Below are positions 18,295 to 28,841 of a stretch of 64,000 bases of DNA, in pieces. The position numbers and the translations under genes are program-made. How positions within the stretch are numbered: position 1 is the first letter of the stretch; each line of letters begins with the position of its first letter. Origin of the DNA: Pectinatus frisingensis (lineage in GTDB: Bacteria; Bacillota; Negativicutes; Selenomonadales; Selenomonadaceae). The notes below the pieces were generated by a model, which ran no database searches, was not told where the DNA came from, and was given only the letters and a program-made list of their open reading frames with translations. The DNA lies in assembly GCF_015732285.1 (NCBI RefSeq), contig NZ_WIQU01000046.1, forward strand, positions 62,001-126,000, written 5' to 3'.

Positions 18295-18885
18295 TTATTT
18301 TCTCTTTAGAATAACTTTTTTGAAGAAATGATTGTTTATCTCCATGATTTCACGTGTTTCACGTCCATAAAAATTGACTCGTCCGGCCGCTAATGGTTTA
18401 CTGAGACGGTCGGGTTTTTTTATTTCCCGCCAGATGTAAGCACGTTCATCAGTCTGGCCTTTATTGTCATAATAAATGATATCCTTGTGATGCGGTTTTT
18501 CTGTTCCCTTGCACGGAGTGAAATTTTTATCGATTTGTTCAATAAAAATTTTACAGATATCTGTCGGCATATCCAAGGTACCTTCTCTGTCGGTTGATTC
18601 ACCGTTATAAGCAGCTATGAAAATGGCTTTGCCGAAAATAATTTGTTTTTCATCAGGTGCGGGAAAACAGCGATTGGGTTTCATACCGAGTACGGCACTA
18701 AAATCATTGACGAGGATAAACAAAGAAATATCATTTTGTATTTTAAAAAACTCTAAGGCTCCATAGTTACCCTCTAAAACATCACGAATAGCTTCTTCAT
18801 GAGTCAGTCCTTCTGTGGGCAATAACAGTATTTCAGGTTTTTTTTCAGGTTCAAGCAATATGGCATGCATTGTATGTTGTTTCAT
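18295..18885 (-). CDS. Uncharacterised protein, DUF3846-like N-terminus
   Basis: 196 residues, not confidently recognised. The first 90 residues (ILLEPEKKPEILLL, then FILVNDFSAVLGMKPNR, then IIFGKAIFIAAYN) resemble the DUF3846 pattern of short phage and plasmid proteins. The C-terminal half has charged sequence and no motif I know. No signal peptide or membrane helix. It starts 19 bp after the cbiK stop, so is probably the last gene of an msrAB-cbiK-orf operon. The function is open. Confidence 0.6.
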   Translation of the reverse strand: MKQHTMHAILLEPEKKPEILLLPTEGLTHEEAIRDVLEGNYGALEFFKIQNDISLFILVNDFSAVLGMKPNRCFPAPDEKQIIFGKAIFIAAYNGESTDREGTLDMPTDICKIFIEQIDKNFTPCKGTEKPHHKDIIYYDNKGQTDERAYIWREIKKPDRLSKPLAAGRVNFYGRETREIMEINNHFFKKVILKRK

Positions 18886-18904
18886 TAATATCTCCTCATA
18901 AGGG

Positions 18905-19822
18905 TTAATTTACCAACAGTTGGTATGTTTCTCTGGTGCGATCAAGGAAAAATCGGCAAATCGTTTCATTTTCCCCTAGTCCATGTAAATAAGTGCTGAT
19001 ACGGAAATTTTGTCGTTGTAATAATGACTTATGGGAAGTCATGTTGTCGCCAGTCATATCATTATAAACATGTTCGCCTGCGACAATCATAAAAGGAAGT
19101 AATAAAAGGCGCTTATAATTATTAATTTTCAGCATAGGGATAATTGAGCTGAGATCAGGATAACCCTCAGCGGTATAAACAAAAACAGGCGGTTGCTGCT
19201 GGGAACAATTTAATCTGGCCTGTATTGCAGTGTAGTAGGCATTAGCGGGATGCTTAGTACCATGTGCGAAAACCAGCAATGCATCAAAATTGTCTTTTTT
19301 AATTGGCAGTTCATGTAAAAATGTGGCAAAAACATCATTAATGTCATCCCGGTGGTTTTTTTGTCCTTGCCAATATAACAAAGGAGTGGACATAGTCATT
19401 TTTTTGAAGTGATTTTTATATAGTTCAAACACTTTTTGTTTATAAGCATACTCTATACCGGGAATGATATCCAATGCCACTATCGCAATGCGTGTATAAC
19501 CGTCTGCAGCCAATTTATCCAGTGCCTGTTCCGGTGTGTTGTATTTAAGGTTTTCATTTTCTTTAATGCGCCGGATGACGATATGCGAAGTAAAGGCACT
19601 GACTATTTTTAACAAAGGATAAGCCGCTTGTATTTTGTTGGTAATATTTTCGATAGCGTTCTGCCGGGCCTGTTTTTGTGTAGTACCAAAACTTATCACT
19701 AAAATAGCGTCTTTATCGTTCAGGTGCTGTAAGTTTGCTGTTTGATGGCATAACGCACCTATTGAGACCGTAGAATTTTTAGCAGGGCAGGATTTACTGG
19801 CAGCAGAATGATTATTAAACAA
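18905..19822 (-). CDS. cbiK: Sirohydrochlorin cobaltochelatase, CbiK family
   Basis: Inserts Co2+ into sirohydrochlorin in anaerobic cobalamin synthesis. 305 residues with AILVISFGTT at the start of the chelatase fold, the His of VFAHGTKHPAN and the His of MIVAGEHVYNDM, which correspond to the two metal-binding histidines of Salmonella CbiK. The start is TTG 19822, six bases after AGGAGG; a TTG six codons earlier overlaps that site. The N-terminal 40 residues precede the usual start of the fold and are not an evident signal peptide. It is 39 bp downstream of msrAB. Confidence 0.88.
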   Translation of the reverse strand: MFNNHSAASKSCPAKNSTVSIGALCHQTANLQHLNDKDAILVISFGTTQKQARQNAIENITNKIQAAYPLLKIVSAFTSHIVIRRIKENENLKYNTPEQALDKLAADGYTRIAIVALDIIPGIEYAYKQKVFELYKNHFKKMTMSTPLLYWQGQKNHRDDINDVFATFLHELPIKKDNFDALLVFAHGTKHPANAYYTAIQARLNCSQQQPPVFVYTAEGYPDLSSIIPMLKINNYKRLLLLPFMIVAGEHVYNDMTGDNMTSHKSLLQRQNFRISTYLHGLGENETICRFFLDRTRETYQLLVN

Positions 19823-19861
19823 GATTTTCCTCCTGATCAATGAAATTATATAGCAATAAAA

Positions 19862-20833
19862 TCAGATGATTGCTGATATTAAAGCACCATAACCTTCTTC
19901 GGTCATTTTTTCCAAAGGAATAAAACGTAAGGCAGCACTGTTTATGCAGTAGCGTAGTCCGCCGGATTCTCGCGGTCCGTCGGGAAAGACATGACCCAAA
20001 TGATTTTCGCTGTGCCGGCTGTGCACTTCAATACGTTCCATAGAATGTGAAGAATCATGCCGTGTTTCGACGGCAGCTTTACTTATTGGTTTAGTAAAAC
20101 TTGGCCAGCCGGTACCGGAATCAAATTTATCATTAGAACTGAATAGTGGTTCACCGGTCACGATATCAACATAAATGCCCTTGGCATGATTGTTCCAATA
20201 TTTATTCAAAAAGGGCGGTTCAGTACCGCATTGCCGCGTAACACAATATTGTTCAGTTGTTAAAGCGCTGTCGAGTGAAAGATTGGCAGCATGTTCGTTA
20301 TGATTTTGTTTTGTCATTGGATCTTGGTTCAGTATTGTTAAATCGATATGACAATAGCCGCCGGGATGTTTTTCCAGATATTTCTGATGGTATTTTTCGG
20401 CGGGATAGTAACACTTGAGTGGCAAAACTTCAGTTACCAGCGGTTTTTGGTATTTTTGCTGTTCAATGGTGATCTGTCGGTCAATTATCTGTCGGTCAAT
20501 TGAAACTGTATAGTAGATTCCGCTGCGGTATTGGTTGCCAGAATCATTGCCTTGTCGTTCAAAGGAAGTAGGATCGATAACTTTGAAAAAATGGCTTAAT
20601 AAATTATTAAGGCTGATAAGTGATGGATTGTATTTAACTTGTACCGTTTCCGCATAACCGGTGGTATTGGAACAAACTTGTTCATATGTTGGATTGGCGG
20701 TATTTCCATTGGCATAACCGACAGTAGTGTATGTTATACCATATAGTTTATCTATATAAGCCTGTAATCCCCAAAAACATCCACCGGCAAGATATATTTC
20801 AGAATATGATGTTTCATTAATCGGATTGTCCAT
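19862..20833 (-). CDS. msrAB: Peptide methionine sulfoxide reductase MsrA/MsrB fusion
   Basis: Bifunctional repair enzyme for both methionine sulfoxide diastereomers. The MsrA domain (about residue 10-165) carries the catalytic GGCFWG and ends with [17 protein letters not shown]. The MsrB domain (about residue 195-320) carries [29 protein letters not shown] and the catalytic Cys in [14 protein letters not shown]. The four zinc cysteines of some MsrB proteins are absent, as in many fusions. No signal peptide. First gene of an apparent operon with cbiK. The start has AAGGGAG upstream. Confidence 0.95.
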   Translation of the reverse strand: MDNPINETSYSEIYLAGGCFWGLQAYIDKLYGITYTTVGYANGNTANPTYEQVCSNTTGYAETVQVKYNPSLISLNNLLSHFFKVIDPTSFERQGNDSGNQYRSGIYYTVSIDRQIIDRQITIEQQKYQKPLVTEVLPLKCYYPAEKYHQKYLEKHPGGYCHIDLTILNQDPMTKQNHNEHAANLSLDSALTTEQYCVTRQCGTEPPFLNKYWNNHAKGIYVDIVTGEPLFSSNDKFDSGTGWPSFTKPISKAAVETRHDSSHSMERIEVHSRHSENHLGHVFPDGPRESGGLRYCINSAALRFIPLEKMTEEGYGALISAII

Positions 20834-20994
20834 TATGGTATCAACTCCCTTGCAGATAATTACTTTGATACTATTATGGCATAGATTAGAATTAATTTCA
20901 GTAAAATATGATAGTTATTGTGAATTGTTCTGAAAAAAATTCATTTATTATTTAAATTGTACTATGTAAAAACTAGGACAGATAAAGCTTTTCA

Positions 20995-21233
20995 TTGCCC
21001 ATGAGGTGGGTGATGAGACATTTATAGGCAGTTTTTTATATCAGTAGACAACTGATTTCTTCACAGTCATGCAGTGGCGTATAAAAAAGGTTTTAAATTA
21101 TATTTTTCTTTGCCCTGAGTAATAGTATCTATAATTTGATCGAGATTTAAATCGGTAAAATACTCAGGCGGTACAGCTGTTTGTGCTGTTTTGTCAGATG
21201 TTTTTTTGTAAACAGAATACTATGGAAAAGCAT
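20995..21233 (-). pseudogene. Relic of a MutS-family ATPase gene (5' end only)
   Basis: On the minus strand an ATG at 21233, behind AAAGGAAA, begins MLFHSILFTKK. After a frameshift in a 7-A run (21201-21207) the next frame reads [21 protein letters not shown] then EKYNLKPF. A second shift in a T run near 21092 gives FYTPLHDCEEISCL. This matches my recollection of the N-terminus of stand-alone MutS-like ATPases (FHSILFE...[33 protein letters not shown]). The ATPase domain is missing. The left boundary is uncertain. It occupies most of the 600-base gap between msrAB and eno. Confidence 0.6.
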
Positions 21234-21290
21234 AGTGAGTTTCCTTTCAGATTAAATATTGCTAAAGTTATATTAAATTTTTCAAAATTA

Positions 21291-21319
21291 TTGATAATGC
21301 TTATCAGCTATGCTATAGT
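21291..21319 (+). promoter_or_regulatory. Sigma-70 promoter for eno
   Basis: TTGATA (21291-21296), a 17-bp spacer, TATAGT (21314-21319), about 110 bases before the eno start. Confidence 0.65.
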
Positions 21320-21383
21320 ATTTATAGATAAATAGTAATGATAATTTTGTTAAAACATCATTCAAGAGACACTGCGGTATTGA

Positions 21384-22742
<1,359 letters not shown>

Positions 22743-22828
22743 TTAAATGACATGATAATAAAAAACTTTGGTGATAAGTAGTGTGTACCCCATCAGGGGG
22801 ACAATCAAAAAACAGTGGGAATTCTTTG

Positions 22829-22859
22829 CAGTTCATCCGTAAGGATGAACTGTTTTTTT
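22829..22859 (+). terminator. Terminator hairpin inside the IS relic, downstream of eno
   Basis: CAGTTCATCC (22829-22838), GTAA loop, GGATGAACTG (22843-22852), then seven T. It is about 90 bases after the eno stop and inside the IS3 relic, so eno may use a terminator donated by the element. Confidence 0.85.
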
Positions 22860-23128
22860 GCGGCTTTGTGCTGACTAGGGTACTTGCAGGGTATTAAGTG
22901 ACGTTGTAAACGTTCAAAGTTGTAGCAGTGAATATAGCCGCGGATCGCATACAATCAGTTTATGGTAACTGATAATTTTATGACGGCCATTTCTTTATTG
23001 CGATAACCAGACATCCATTCTCGAAGCGTTTTAGTCCGGCACATTGATAATGATTTTCCATCAATGATATTCCTACAGACCGTTATTTCAATTTCAGGTC
23101 AATTTTACTCTTATGTGGCATAAAAACA

Positions 23129-23172
23129 CCTCCAGACAGGACAATGTATTTTTTTACTGTCCTATCTGGAGG
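23129..23172. repeat. Inverted repeat sequestering the IS transposase ribosome site
   Basis: CCTCCAGACAGGACA (23129-23143) against TGTCCTATCTGGAGG (23158-23172), one mismatch, 14-base loop. On the minus strand the inner arm carries the GGAGG of the relic OrfA. Some insertion sequences use such a hairpin to block translation of transcripts that enter from outside. Confidence 0.6.
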
Positions 23173-23222
23173 TAGAATATCAAAGCTTTTGTCACCAGAG
23201 TATTTTATTATAGTTAAAAATT

Positions 23223-24614
23223 TTAATGAAATGTCTGTTTTGCAGTATTATTATTTATGGAGGAATTTTTTTTGCTGTGGCGGAGCTTATGCCATATCAT
23301 AGGGATTATCATCATTGGCAGTCCGGTATATAAAGCGGAGCGCAGATCACTGGTAAACAGCATAACAATCAGGCATAATACCTGTATCCAGATGCCAAAT
23401 AAAGTAAGATAAGGGAAAAATGGGGTTTTATATTTTAAAGTATGGACAAGGTTGGCTTTTTTTAAACGGCAGCGGAAGTTATACTGGCTCCAGCAAATGG
23501 AAATCCAGGCCATTGCACCGGTAAAACCGGAAACGGCCAACAGATAAGTGTATGCTAATGAACTGGTATCATAGGTGTATAGCAAAATAATCAACCAACA
23601 GCCAATAATGGAAACAAAAATAGAATTCTGCGGCATGCCATGGTGATTGAGTCGTCCCAGCCACTTGGGAGCCATATTGAGTTTCGCTAATGCTTGAAGA
23701 GCTCGGCCGCTTCCGTAAAGACCGGAATTTGAACAGGAAATTGCAGCTGTCAGTACGACGAAAGCGAAAAAAGAAGCCAATTGATTAAGTCCATATTCCC
23801 GTAGAGCAGCGGCGAAAGGACTTTCTGTAAGCCCTGCATGATTCCAAGGAAGAATTGAAATTAAAAGTGAAACCGGAATGATGTATAAAGCGATTATACG
23901 CCAGCTGACATTGCGAACAGCAATAGGTATGCTTTTTTCTGGTTCTTTACATTCACCGGCAGCTAAACCGATTATTTCTGAACCTTGAAAATTTACCAGG
24001 ATGATTACCATTGTGATGAGAATGGACCAATAACCGTTAGGGGCGAATCCGCCATTATCTAAAAGAATCGATGTGCCGATATAATGTCCGCCGATGATGC
24101 CCAGGCAGATAGCTAAAGCTGTGCAGCTGAATATCACTAGCGCAATAATTTTTATCAGGGCAAGCCAAAATTCACTTTCACCGAATTTTCCTACGCTGAA
24201 AATATTTATTGACGTTATTAACAGACCGAAAATTATGGCCCAGCTTACTTGACCAATCTGTGGAATAAAGTTATGCATTATTATCCCGGCAGCAATCATT
24301 TCTGAAGGTACATAGGCAATCCAATTGAGCCAGTAAGCCCAGCCAACACCGCAGGCCCATGTGGGTGAAATATAATCATTGGCATAGTTTACAAAAGAAC
24401 CGGATATTGGTTTAGCAACAGCCAATTCGGCTAAACAAAGCATTACACAAAAAACGATAAGTCCGCCGAGCAGATAGGCTAAAATAGAGGCGGGTCCGGC
24501 TTTTTCCAATATATAACCGGTACCAAGGAAATAGCCGCTGCCGATAATGCCGCCTAATGAAATTAACTGCAAATGTCTGTTTTTCAGCGAGCGATGCATA
24601 GTAGGTTCATTCAT
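23223..24614 (-). CDS. Amino-acid permease, APC superfamily (AAT group)
   Basis: Cytoplasmic-membrane proton-coupled amino-acid importer. 463 residues with 12 predicted TM segments. The N-terminus MHRSLKNRHLQLISLGGIIGSGYFLGTG is the diagnostic TM1 region of AAT-family permeases (LKxRHLxMIAxGGxIGxGxFxGxG). VNFQGSEIIGLAAGE in the middle is the usual TM6 motif. The substrate cannot be assigned. Start choice is uncertain: ATG 24614 or GTG 24626; neither has good spacing from the only ribosome-like AAGG. Divergent from yigZ across 287 AT-rich bases. Confidence 0.9.
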   Translation of the reverse strand: MNEPTMHRSLKNRHLQLISLGGIIGSGYFLGTGYILEKAGPASILAYLLGGLIVFCVMLCLAELAVAKPISGSFVNYANDYISPTWACGVGWAYWLNWIAYVPSEMIAAGIIMHNFIPQIGQVSWAIIFGLLITSINIFSVGKFGESEFWLALIKIIALVIFSCTALAICLGIIGGHYIGTSILLDNGGFAPNGYWSILITMVIILVNFQGSEIIGLAAGECKEPEKSIPIAVRNVSWRIIALYIIPVSLLISILPWNHAGLTESPFAAALREYGLNQLASFFAFVVLTAAISCSNSGLYGSGRALQALAKLNMAPKWLGRLNHHGMPQNSIFVSIIGCWLIILLYTYDTSSLAYTYLLAVSGFTGAMAWISICWSQYNFRCRLKKANLVHTLKYKTPFFPYLTLFGIWIQVLCLIVMLFTSDLRSALYTGLPMMIIPMIWHKLRHSKKNSSINNNTAKQTFH

Positions 24615-24901
24615 TAATATTAACACAACCTTTTTTTACTGATTACATTAAGGTTATTAATATAATCAGCGTACTTTATTTAGTACAATTGAGATAATAC
24701 TACAAAAAATTAATTATTACTATAAAAAATACAAAAAAAAACGAAAATATTGTGGCGACATATATTAGCTATAAATGGACGAGTTTAAAATAGATGACGG
24801 TGAAATTAATATGGTAAATTTAATGGATATAATATTGTGTAATGTATGGTATACTAAATTAGTTGTTATTAATTAATGAATAATTAAATTAAGGTATATA
24901 T
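24615..24901. other. AT-rich divergent intergenic region
   Basis: 287 bases between the permease and yigZ starts, very AT-rich with many A and T tracts. A TGGTATACT extended -10-like box near 24847 could serve yigZ. I see no hairpin, RNA or coding sequence. Confidence 0.4.
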
Positions 24902-25552
24902 ATGATAAGGACAAATAAATTACGAGCATATAAAACAATAGCACATAGTGCTGTTTGTGAGCACGATGTCAATAAATCGCGTTTTATAGCGAATATAAGC
25001 AGAACAGATTCAGAAATTTCAGCTGTAGAGTATACGGAGAGCATCAAAAGAAAATATCGGGACGCACGGCATAATTGCAGTGCTTATATTATTGGTGCAG
25101 ACGGCAGGCAACAAAAATTTGATGATGACGGTGAACCGTCGGGAACAGCGGGCCATCCGATGCTGGAAGTATTGCAAAAACAAAATATTTTTGATGTTAC
25201 AGTGGTAGTAACGCGTTATTTTGGCGGTATAAAATTAGGCGCCGGCGGATTAATCAGGGCGTATAGCCATGCGGTGTCGCTTGTACTGTCTCAAGCGATT
25301 ATTGTAAAGAGGATTCCATTTGAAAAAATAGTTATATCTTTCGGTTATGAATTTGTTGGAAATATAGAAAATTATTCAGATAAAAATAAAATTATTATTG
25401 TTAATAAGGAATATGCAGATAAAGTGAAATATACGGCTTTGTTCGATACAATTGAAAGTGAAAAAAATTTGGCGGCTTTGATGGATATTACGGCTGGTCA
25501 ATGTAAAATTAATAGACAATGTCAGGTATATTGTGATATACCTATATTATGA
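24902..25552 (+). CDS. YigZ/IMPACT family protein (UPF0029)
   Basis: 216 residues. The N-terminal UPF0029 domain has the family core KYRDARHNCSAYIIG, DDDGEPSGTAGHPML and VVVTRYFGGIKLGAGGLIRAY. The C-terminal part is the DUF1949 ferredoxin-like domain. Related bacterial proteins (YigZ, YvyE) have no settled role; the eukaryotic IMPACT homologue regulates Gcn2. A long AT-rich leader precedes it; it has no evident operon partner and is followed 77 bp later by a chemoreceptor. Confidence 0.93.
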   Translation: MIRTNKLRAYKTIAHSAVCEHDVNKSRFIANISRTDSEISAVEYTESIKRKYRDARHNCSAYIIGADGRQQKFDDDGEPSGTAGHPMLEVLQKQNIFDVTVVVTRYFGGIKLGAGGLIRAYSHAVSLVLSQAIIVKRIPFEKIVISFGYEFVGNIENYSDKNKIIIVNKEYADKVKYTALFDTIESEKNLAALMDITAGQCKINRQCQVYCDIPIL

Positions 25553-25629
25553 GAGTATTTATCTACAATAAACTATTTAATTTAAAGATATAAATTATTT
25601 TAACTTTATATGTAAGGGGAATTTTACTG

Positions 25630-27348
25630 ATGCACTTATTAGCTGATTTGAAAATTAAAACGAAATTGGGATTTTTAGTTTTTTCAACGGTGATATTTAT
25701 AATTATAGTAGGATATATGGGGCATTACGCCAGTACCAGTCTTTCTGATAAGCTGGATAATATGTATAATGACCGGTTGCAGCCTATTCAGTGGCTGGAT
25801 TCGGCTCGGGCTGAAAGCCGCAATAATGAAGCACTCACGTATTATATATTTTTGAGTAAAGATTCAACTGAACAGCAGCAATCGCTTGCTGACCTTAATG
25901 AACACAAAAAAAATTATATGGATTTCTTGGCTAAATATCAAAAATTAGATCTTGATGCTGCAGAAAAAGATGCTGTAAATAAAATTGAAACAGAAACCCG
26001 GATTTACCGTGAAGTATGGCAGAAATCCCTGACAATGGCGATGGCCGGCAACCAGGATAATGCTATGTTGTACTTTAAGCAAAATGCTGCACCGCATTTG
26101 ACAATAATAAATAAAACATTAGATGATTTAGCCGCTTATGATACTGAAATGGCACAACAGGAAAATGCGCAGGGGAAAAAAATTACATTATTCAATAATT
26201 GGGCAAGCATAGTAGTTACTCTGTTAGCCATAATTTTATCAGGAGGACTGGGTTTTTTAATATCACGCTATATTGCAATTCCGTTGAATGGATTAGTAAA
26301 AGAAGTAGAAGAATTAACCAAGGGTAATTTTACGGAAAGAAATCAAATTTCGAATTACCATAATGATGAAATAGGGCAGCTGGGCAGGTCTTTAATGATG
26401 ATGAAAACTGGTTTGCGCGAGCTTATCAGTAAAATTCATACCTCGGCAAATCAATTGGCTGCGTCGGCGGAAGAATTATCGGCTAGTGCCGAACAATCCG
26501 CACAGGCATCAGATCAGGTTGCAGGATCAGTTACACAGGTAGCTGATGGGGCAGAAAAACAGCTGAATTTGACTGATAAGGCCAATAGTATCGTAAAGCA
26601 GATTTCCATAGCGATTGCGAAGGTTGCCGATAATGCCGAAACCTTATCACAATCAGCCAACCAAACAGCAACAGCGGCTGACAAGGGGGAAGCTTCAGTA
26701 AAACATGCAGTAAATCAAATGAGTATTATTGAAGGGAAAACCAATGACACAGCAAAAGTTATCAGTGCATTAGAAGAAAAATCAAAACAAATAGGGCAGA
26801 TCGTTGATGTTATATCAGATATTGCCAGACAGACTAATCTATTGGCTTTAAATGCCGCTATTGAAGCGGCGGGAGCAGGGGAAGCGGGAAAAGGATTTTC
26901 TGTTGTTGCTGAGGAAGTAAGAAAACTTGCCGAACAGTCTCAAGAAGCCGCTAAACGCATTACAGAACTAATTGGTGAAGTACAGTCAAATACTGATAGT
27001 GCTGTTGTTTATATGGATGACAGTAAAAAAGAAGTTGATAATGGGACAGGAATTGTGTCAGACAGCGGTGAAAAATTTGAACAGATTCTTCATAAGGTAA
27101 ATGATATGACAGCACAAATTAAGGGCATATCTTCGGCTATAGAAAAAGTGACGGCACACGCACGAAATGTTGTCGATGCAGTAGATTCCATTGATAAGGA
27201 AAGCAAAAAGGCCTCTGCTGAAACACAGAATATTTCAGCGGCTACTGAAGAACAATCAGCGACTGTAGGAGAGATAGCTTCAGCTAGCGGTAATCTGGCG
27301 AAGCTGGCTGAAAAACTACAGTCTGCTGTTCAGAAATTTAAAGTTTGA
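25630..27348 (+). CDS. Methyl-accepting chemotaxis protein, 4HB sensor, altered tip
   Basis: 572 residues: TM1 about 13-33, a four-helix-bundle sensor (about 35-185; [20 protein letters not shown] is typical of 4HB_MCP), TM2 about 191-212, HAMP, and a signalling domain. The tip reads [20 protein letters not shown]: the Arg equivalent to Tsr R388, a trimer-contact residue, is Gly415 (codon GGA at 26872-26874). The rest of the domain, including the C-terminal [21 protein letters not shown], is intact. The ligand is unknown. Convergent with cca, 11 bp apart. Confidence 0.92.
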   Translation: MHLLADLKIKTKLGFLVFSTVIFIIIVGYMGHYASTSLSDKLDNMYNDRLQPIQWLDSARAESRNNEALTYYIFLSKDSTEQQQSLADLNEHKKNYMDFLAKYQKLDLDAAEKDAVNKIETETRIYREVWQKSLTMAMAGNQDNAMLYFKQNAAPHLTIINKTLDDLAAYDTEMAQQENAQGKKITLFNNWASIVVTLLAIILSGGLGFLISRYIAIPLNGLVKEVEELTKGNFTERNQISNYHNDEIGQLGRSLMMMKTGLRELISKIHTSANQLAASAEELSASAEQSAQASDQVAGSVTQVADGAEKQLNLTDKANSIVKQISIAIAKVADNAETLSQSANQTATAADKGEASVKHAVNQMSIIEGKTNDTAKVISALEEKSKQIGQIVDVISDIARQTNLLALNAAIEAAGAGEAGKGFSVVAEEVRKLAEQSQEAAKRITELIGEVQSNTDSAVVYMDDSKKEVDNGTGIVSDSGEKFEQILHKVNDMTAQIKGISSAIEKVTAHARNVVDAVDSIDKESKKASAETQNISAATEEQSATVGEIASASGNLAKLAEKLQSAVQKFKV

Positions 27349-27359
27349 TGACAAGTAAT

Positions 27360-28598
27360 TCAGTGTTGATTATATTGCTGCAGATAAGTGTTTAAAATGT
27401 TAACACGTTGTTGGTGCAGCCATTGGCCAATTTGTCTGCCCCGCAGATTTGCGGGGCATTTTTTTATATCAATTTCATGAAATAATTTTAAAATCAGTTT
27501 GCTGTCTTCAAGATAACATGGCAGACTTTTATTGTCCGCATGTATTATTATGGAAAAATTATCAATGCCAAGTGGATTTTTTTCAGCCGATAAAAGTAAG
27601 TCGGCTATTTTACCCGGTTTAGTAAGATGTGCGGCACGCATGTGCTCACTGATAACAAAAGAAGCACTGTTATACCAACGTTTTGGCAGAATTATCCGCT
27701 TGTTCCATTTTTGCAAAACAAGCAGGCCGGATTTTTCGTGTCCGTAATGATGTGGAAGCATTGATTGTGGTGTAAGTCCCTTGCCTAAATCGTGGGCTAA
27801 GGCGGCAAAACGGGCAGCAATATCAGTCGTTTGCAATGCTGTTTTGTCTAAAATCAACATAGTATGTTCAAAACTATCACCTTCGGGATGATAGATAACA
27901 GGCTGGGTTTGACCAATCAAGGCGGCAATCTCGGGAAAAGTGACTGTCAGTAAATTTGCTTTTTGTAAATAACGAAAGAATGTGGAGGGTTTATTGGCGG
28001 CCAGTGCCCGGGATAGTTCATTGATAATACGTTCACTGGGTTCATAAAGTAGTTCGGCAGCGCAGTCTTGCATTTGCTGTAAAGTGAGTTCGTCGATTAT
28101 ATAATTGAATTCAGCAGCTTGACGCGCTGCCCGCAACGCTCTCACGGGGTCTTCTTGAAAGTGGCTGGATACGGCACGGATGATTTTGTTTTTTATGTCA
28201 TAAACGCCGTTGAAGGGATCAATAAGAGTCCTTTCCGGCAATTTTAAAGCGATGCTGTTTATACGGGTATCACGGCGCAGTAAATCATCTTCAATGGTTA
28301 AATCAGCATCATAATTTACAGTAAATCCCTTATAGCCGTGACCTTGTTTTTTTTCTTTGCGGGCAAAAGCAATTTCACAAAGTTTATTGTCAATGTTCAT
28401 TAAATAGACGGGAAATGCATTGCCGACTTTTTGGGCCTGAGGGAAAAGCCGGCAAAACAAAATTTCGGTCATTTTGCATATTACATAATCCTTGTCTTTT
28501 GGAATATTATGGGCTATCATATCTCTTACCCAGCCACCGACAATATATACTTCGCCATTGTTATCATTAATTTTTTTTATAAAAGTGGTTTCAGTCAA
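27360..28598 (-). CDS. cca: CCA-adding tRNA nucleotidyltransferase, E. coli type
   Basis: Builds or repairs the 3' CCA of tRNAs. YIVGGWVRD and KDKDYVI hold the class II nucleotidyltransferase motif with its metal-binding DxD, EDDLLRRDTRIN is motif B, and EDPVRALRAARQAAEF follows. The C-terminal HD domain has SFEHTMLIL and AHDLGKG, as in the multifunctional E. coli enzyme. The start is TTG 28598, 8 bases after GGAGG at 28607-28611, giving 412 residues, the E. coli length. The open frame extends 32 codons further up, but that part is the copy B repeat and is rejected as coding. Confidence 0.92.
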   Translation of the reverse strand: MTETTFIKKINDNNGEVYIVGGWVRDMIAHNIPKDKDYVICKMTEILFCRLFPQAQKVGNAFPVYLMNIDNKLCEIAFARKEKKQGHGYKGFTVNYDADLTIEDDLLRRDTRINSIALKLPERTLIDPFNGVYDIKNKIIRAVSSHFQEDPVRALRAARQAAEFNYIIDELTLQQMQDCAAELLYEPSERIINELSRALAANKPSTFFRYLQKANLLTVTFPEIAALIGQTQPVIYHPEGDSFEHTMLILDKTALQTTDIAARFAALAHDLGKGLTPQSMLPHHYGHEKSGLLVLQKWNKRIILPKRWYNSASFVISEHMRAAHLTKPGKIADLLLSAEKNPLGIDNFSIIIHADNKSLPCYLEDSKLILKLFHEIDIKKCPANLRGRQIGQWLHQQRVNILNTYLQQYNQH

Positions 28599-28631
28599 GG
28601 CAGGTTCCTCCAAAAGATTATTTTGATACAG

Positions 28632-28774
28632 CAATGGGGCTGTATACACGTAAACATCTGCATTCATAAATAAGTATGCCGTTTCTTTTTCCACACTTCA
28701 AAGAGCGGGAGACTACATAGCGTAACGGATTGCATTTTTATGAGGTCAGTGCTGTTTATGTGACAGCCCCATTG
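28632..28774 (+). repeat. MITE-like inverted-repeat element, copy B
   Basis: Begins CAATGGGGCTGT and ends ACAGCCCCATTG, a perfect 12-bp terminal inverted repeat, the best preserved of the four copies. Internal blocks shared with the others: GCATTCATAAATAAGTATGC near the left end and GATTGCATTTTTATGAGGTC near the right. It lies between the 3' end of thrB and the start of cca. An open frame continuous with cca crosses it by chance. Confidence 0.8.
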
Positions 28775-28841
28775 AATGGGATAAATTAACATTGTATGTA
28801 AAGATAACGATTGGTATTACATTTGTTGTTCAAAGATGTTG

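Larger units (their letters stand above)
22786..23174 (-). mobile_element. Decayed IS3-family element, internally deleted
   Basis: The ends are imperfect inverted repeats: TACCCCATCAGGGGGACAATC (from 22786, plus strand) against TACCTCCAGATAGGACAGT (from 23174, minus strand). Both are followed by an A-run. Minus-strand reading begins MPHKSKIDLKLK (ATG 23121, GGAGG upstream), stops, and continues in a shifted frame as CRNIIDGKSLS...TLREWMSGYRNK, like an OrfA helix-turn-helix. After a deletion it reads YIHCYNFERLQRHL, like the end of an OrfB integrase (YIHxYNxxRIQ). Not functional. No target duplication recognised. Confidence 0.65.
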
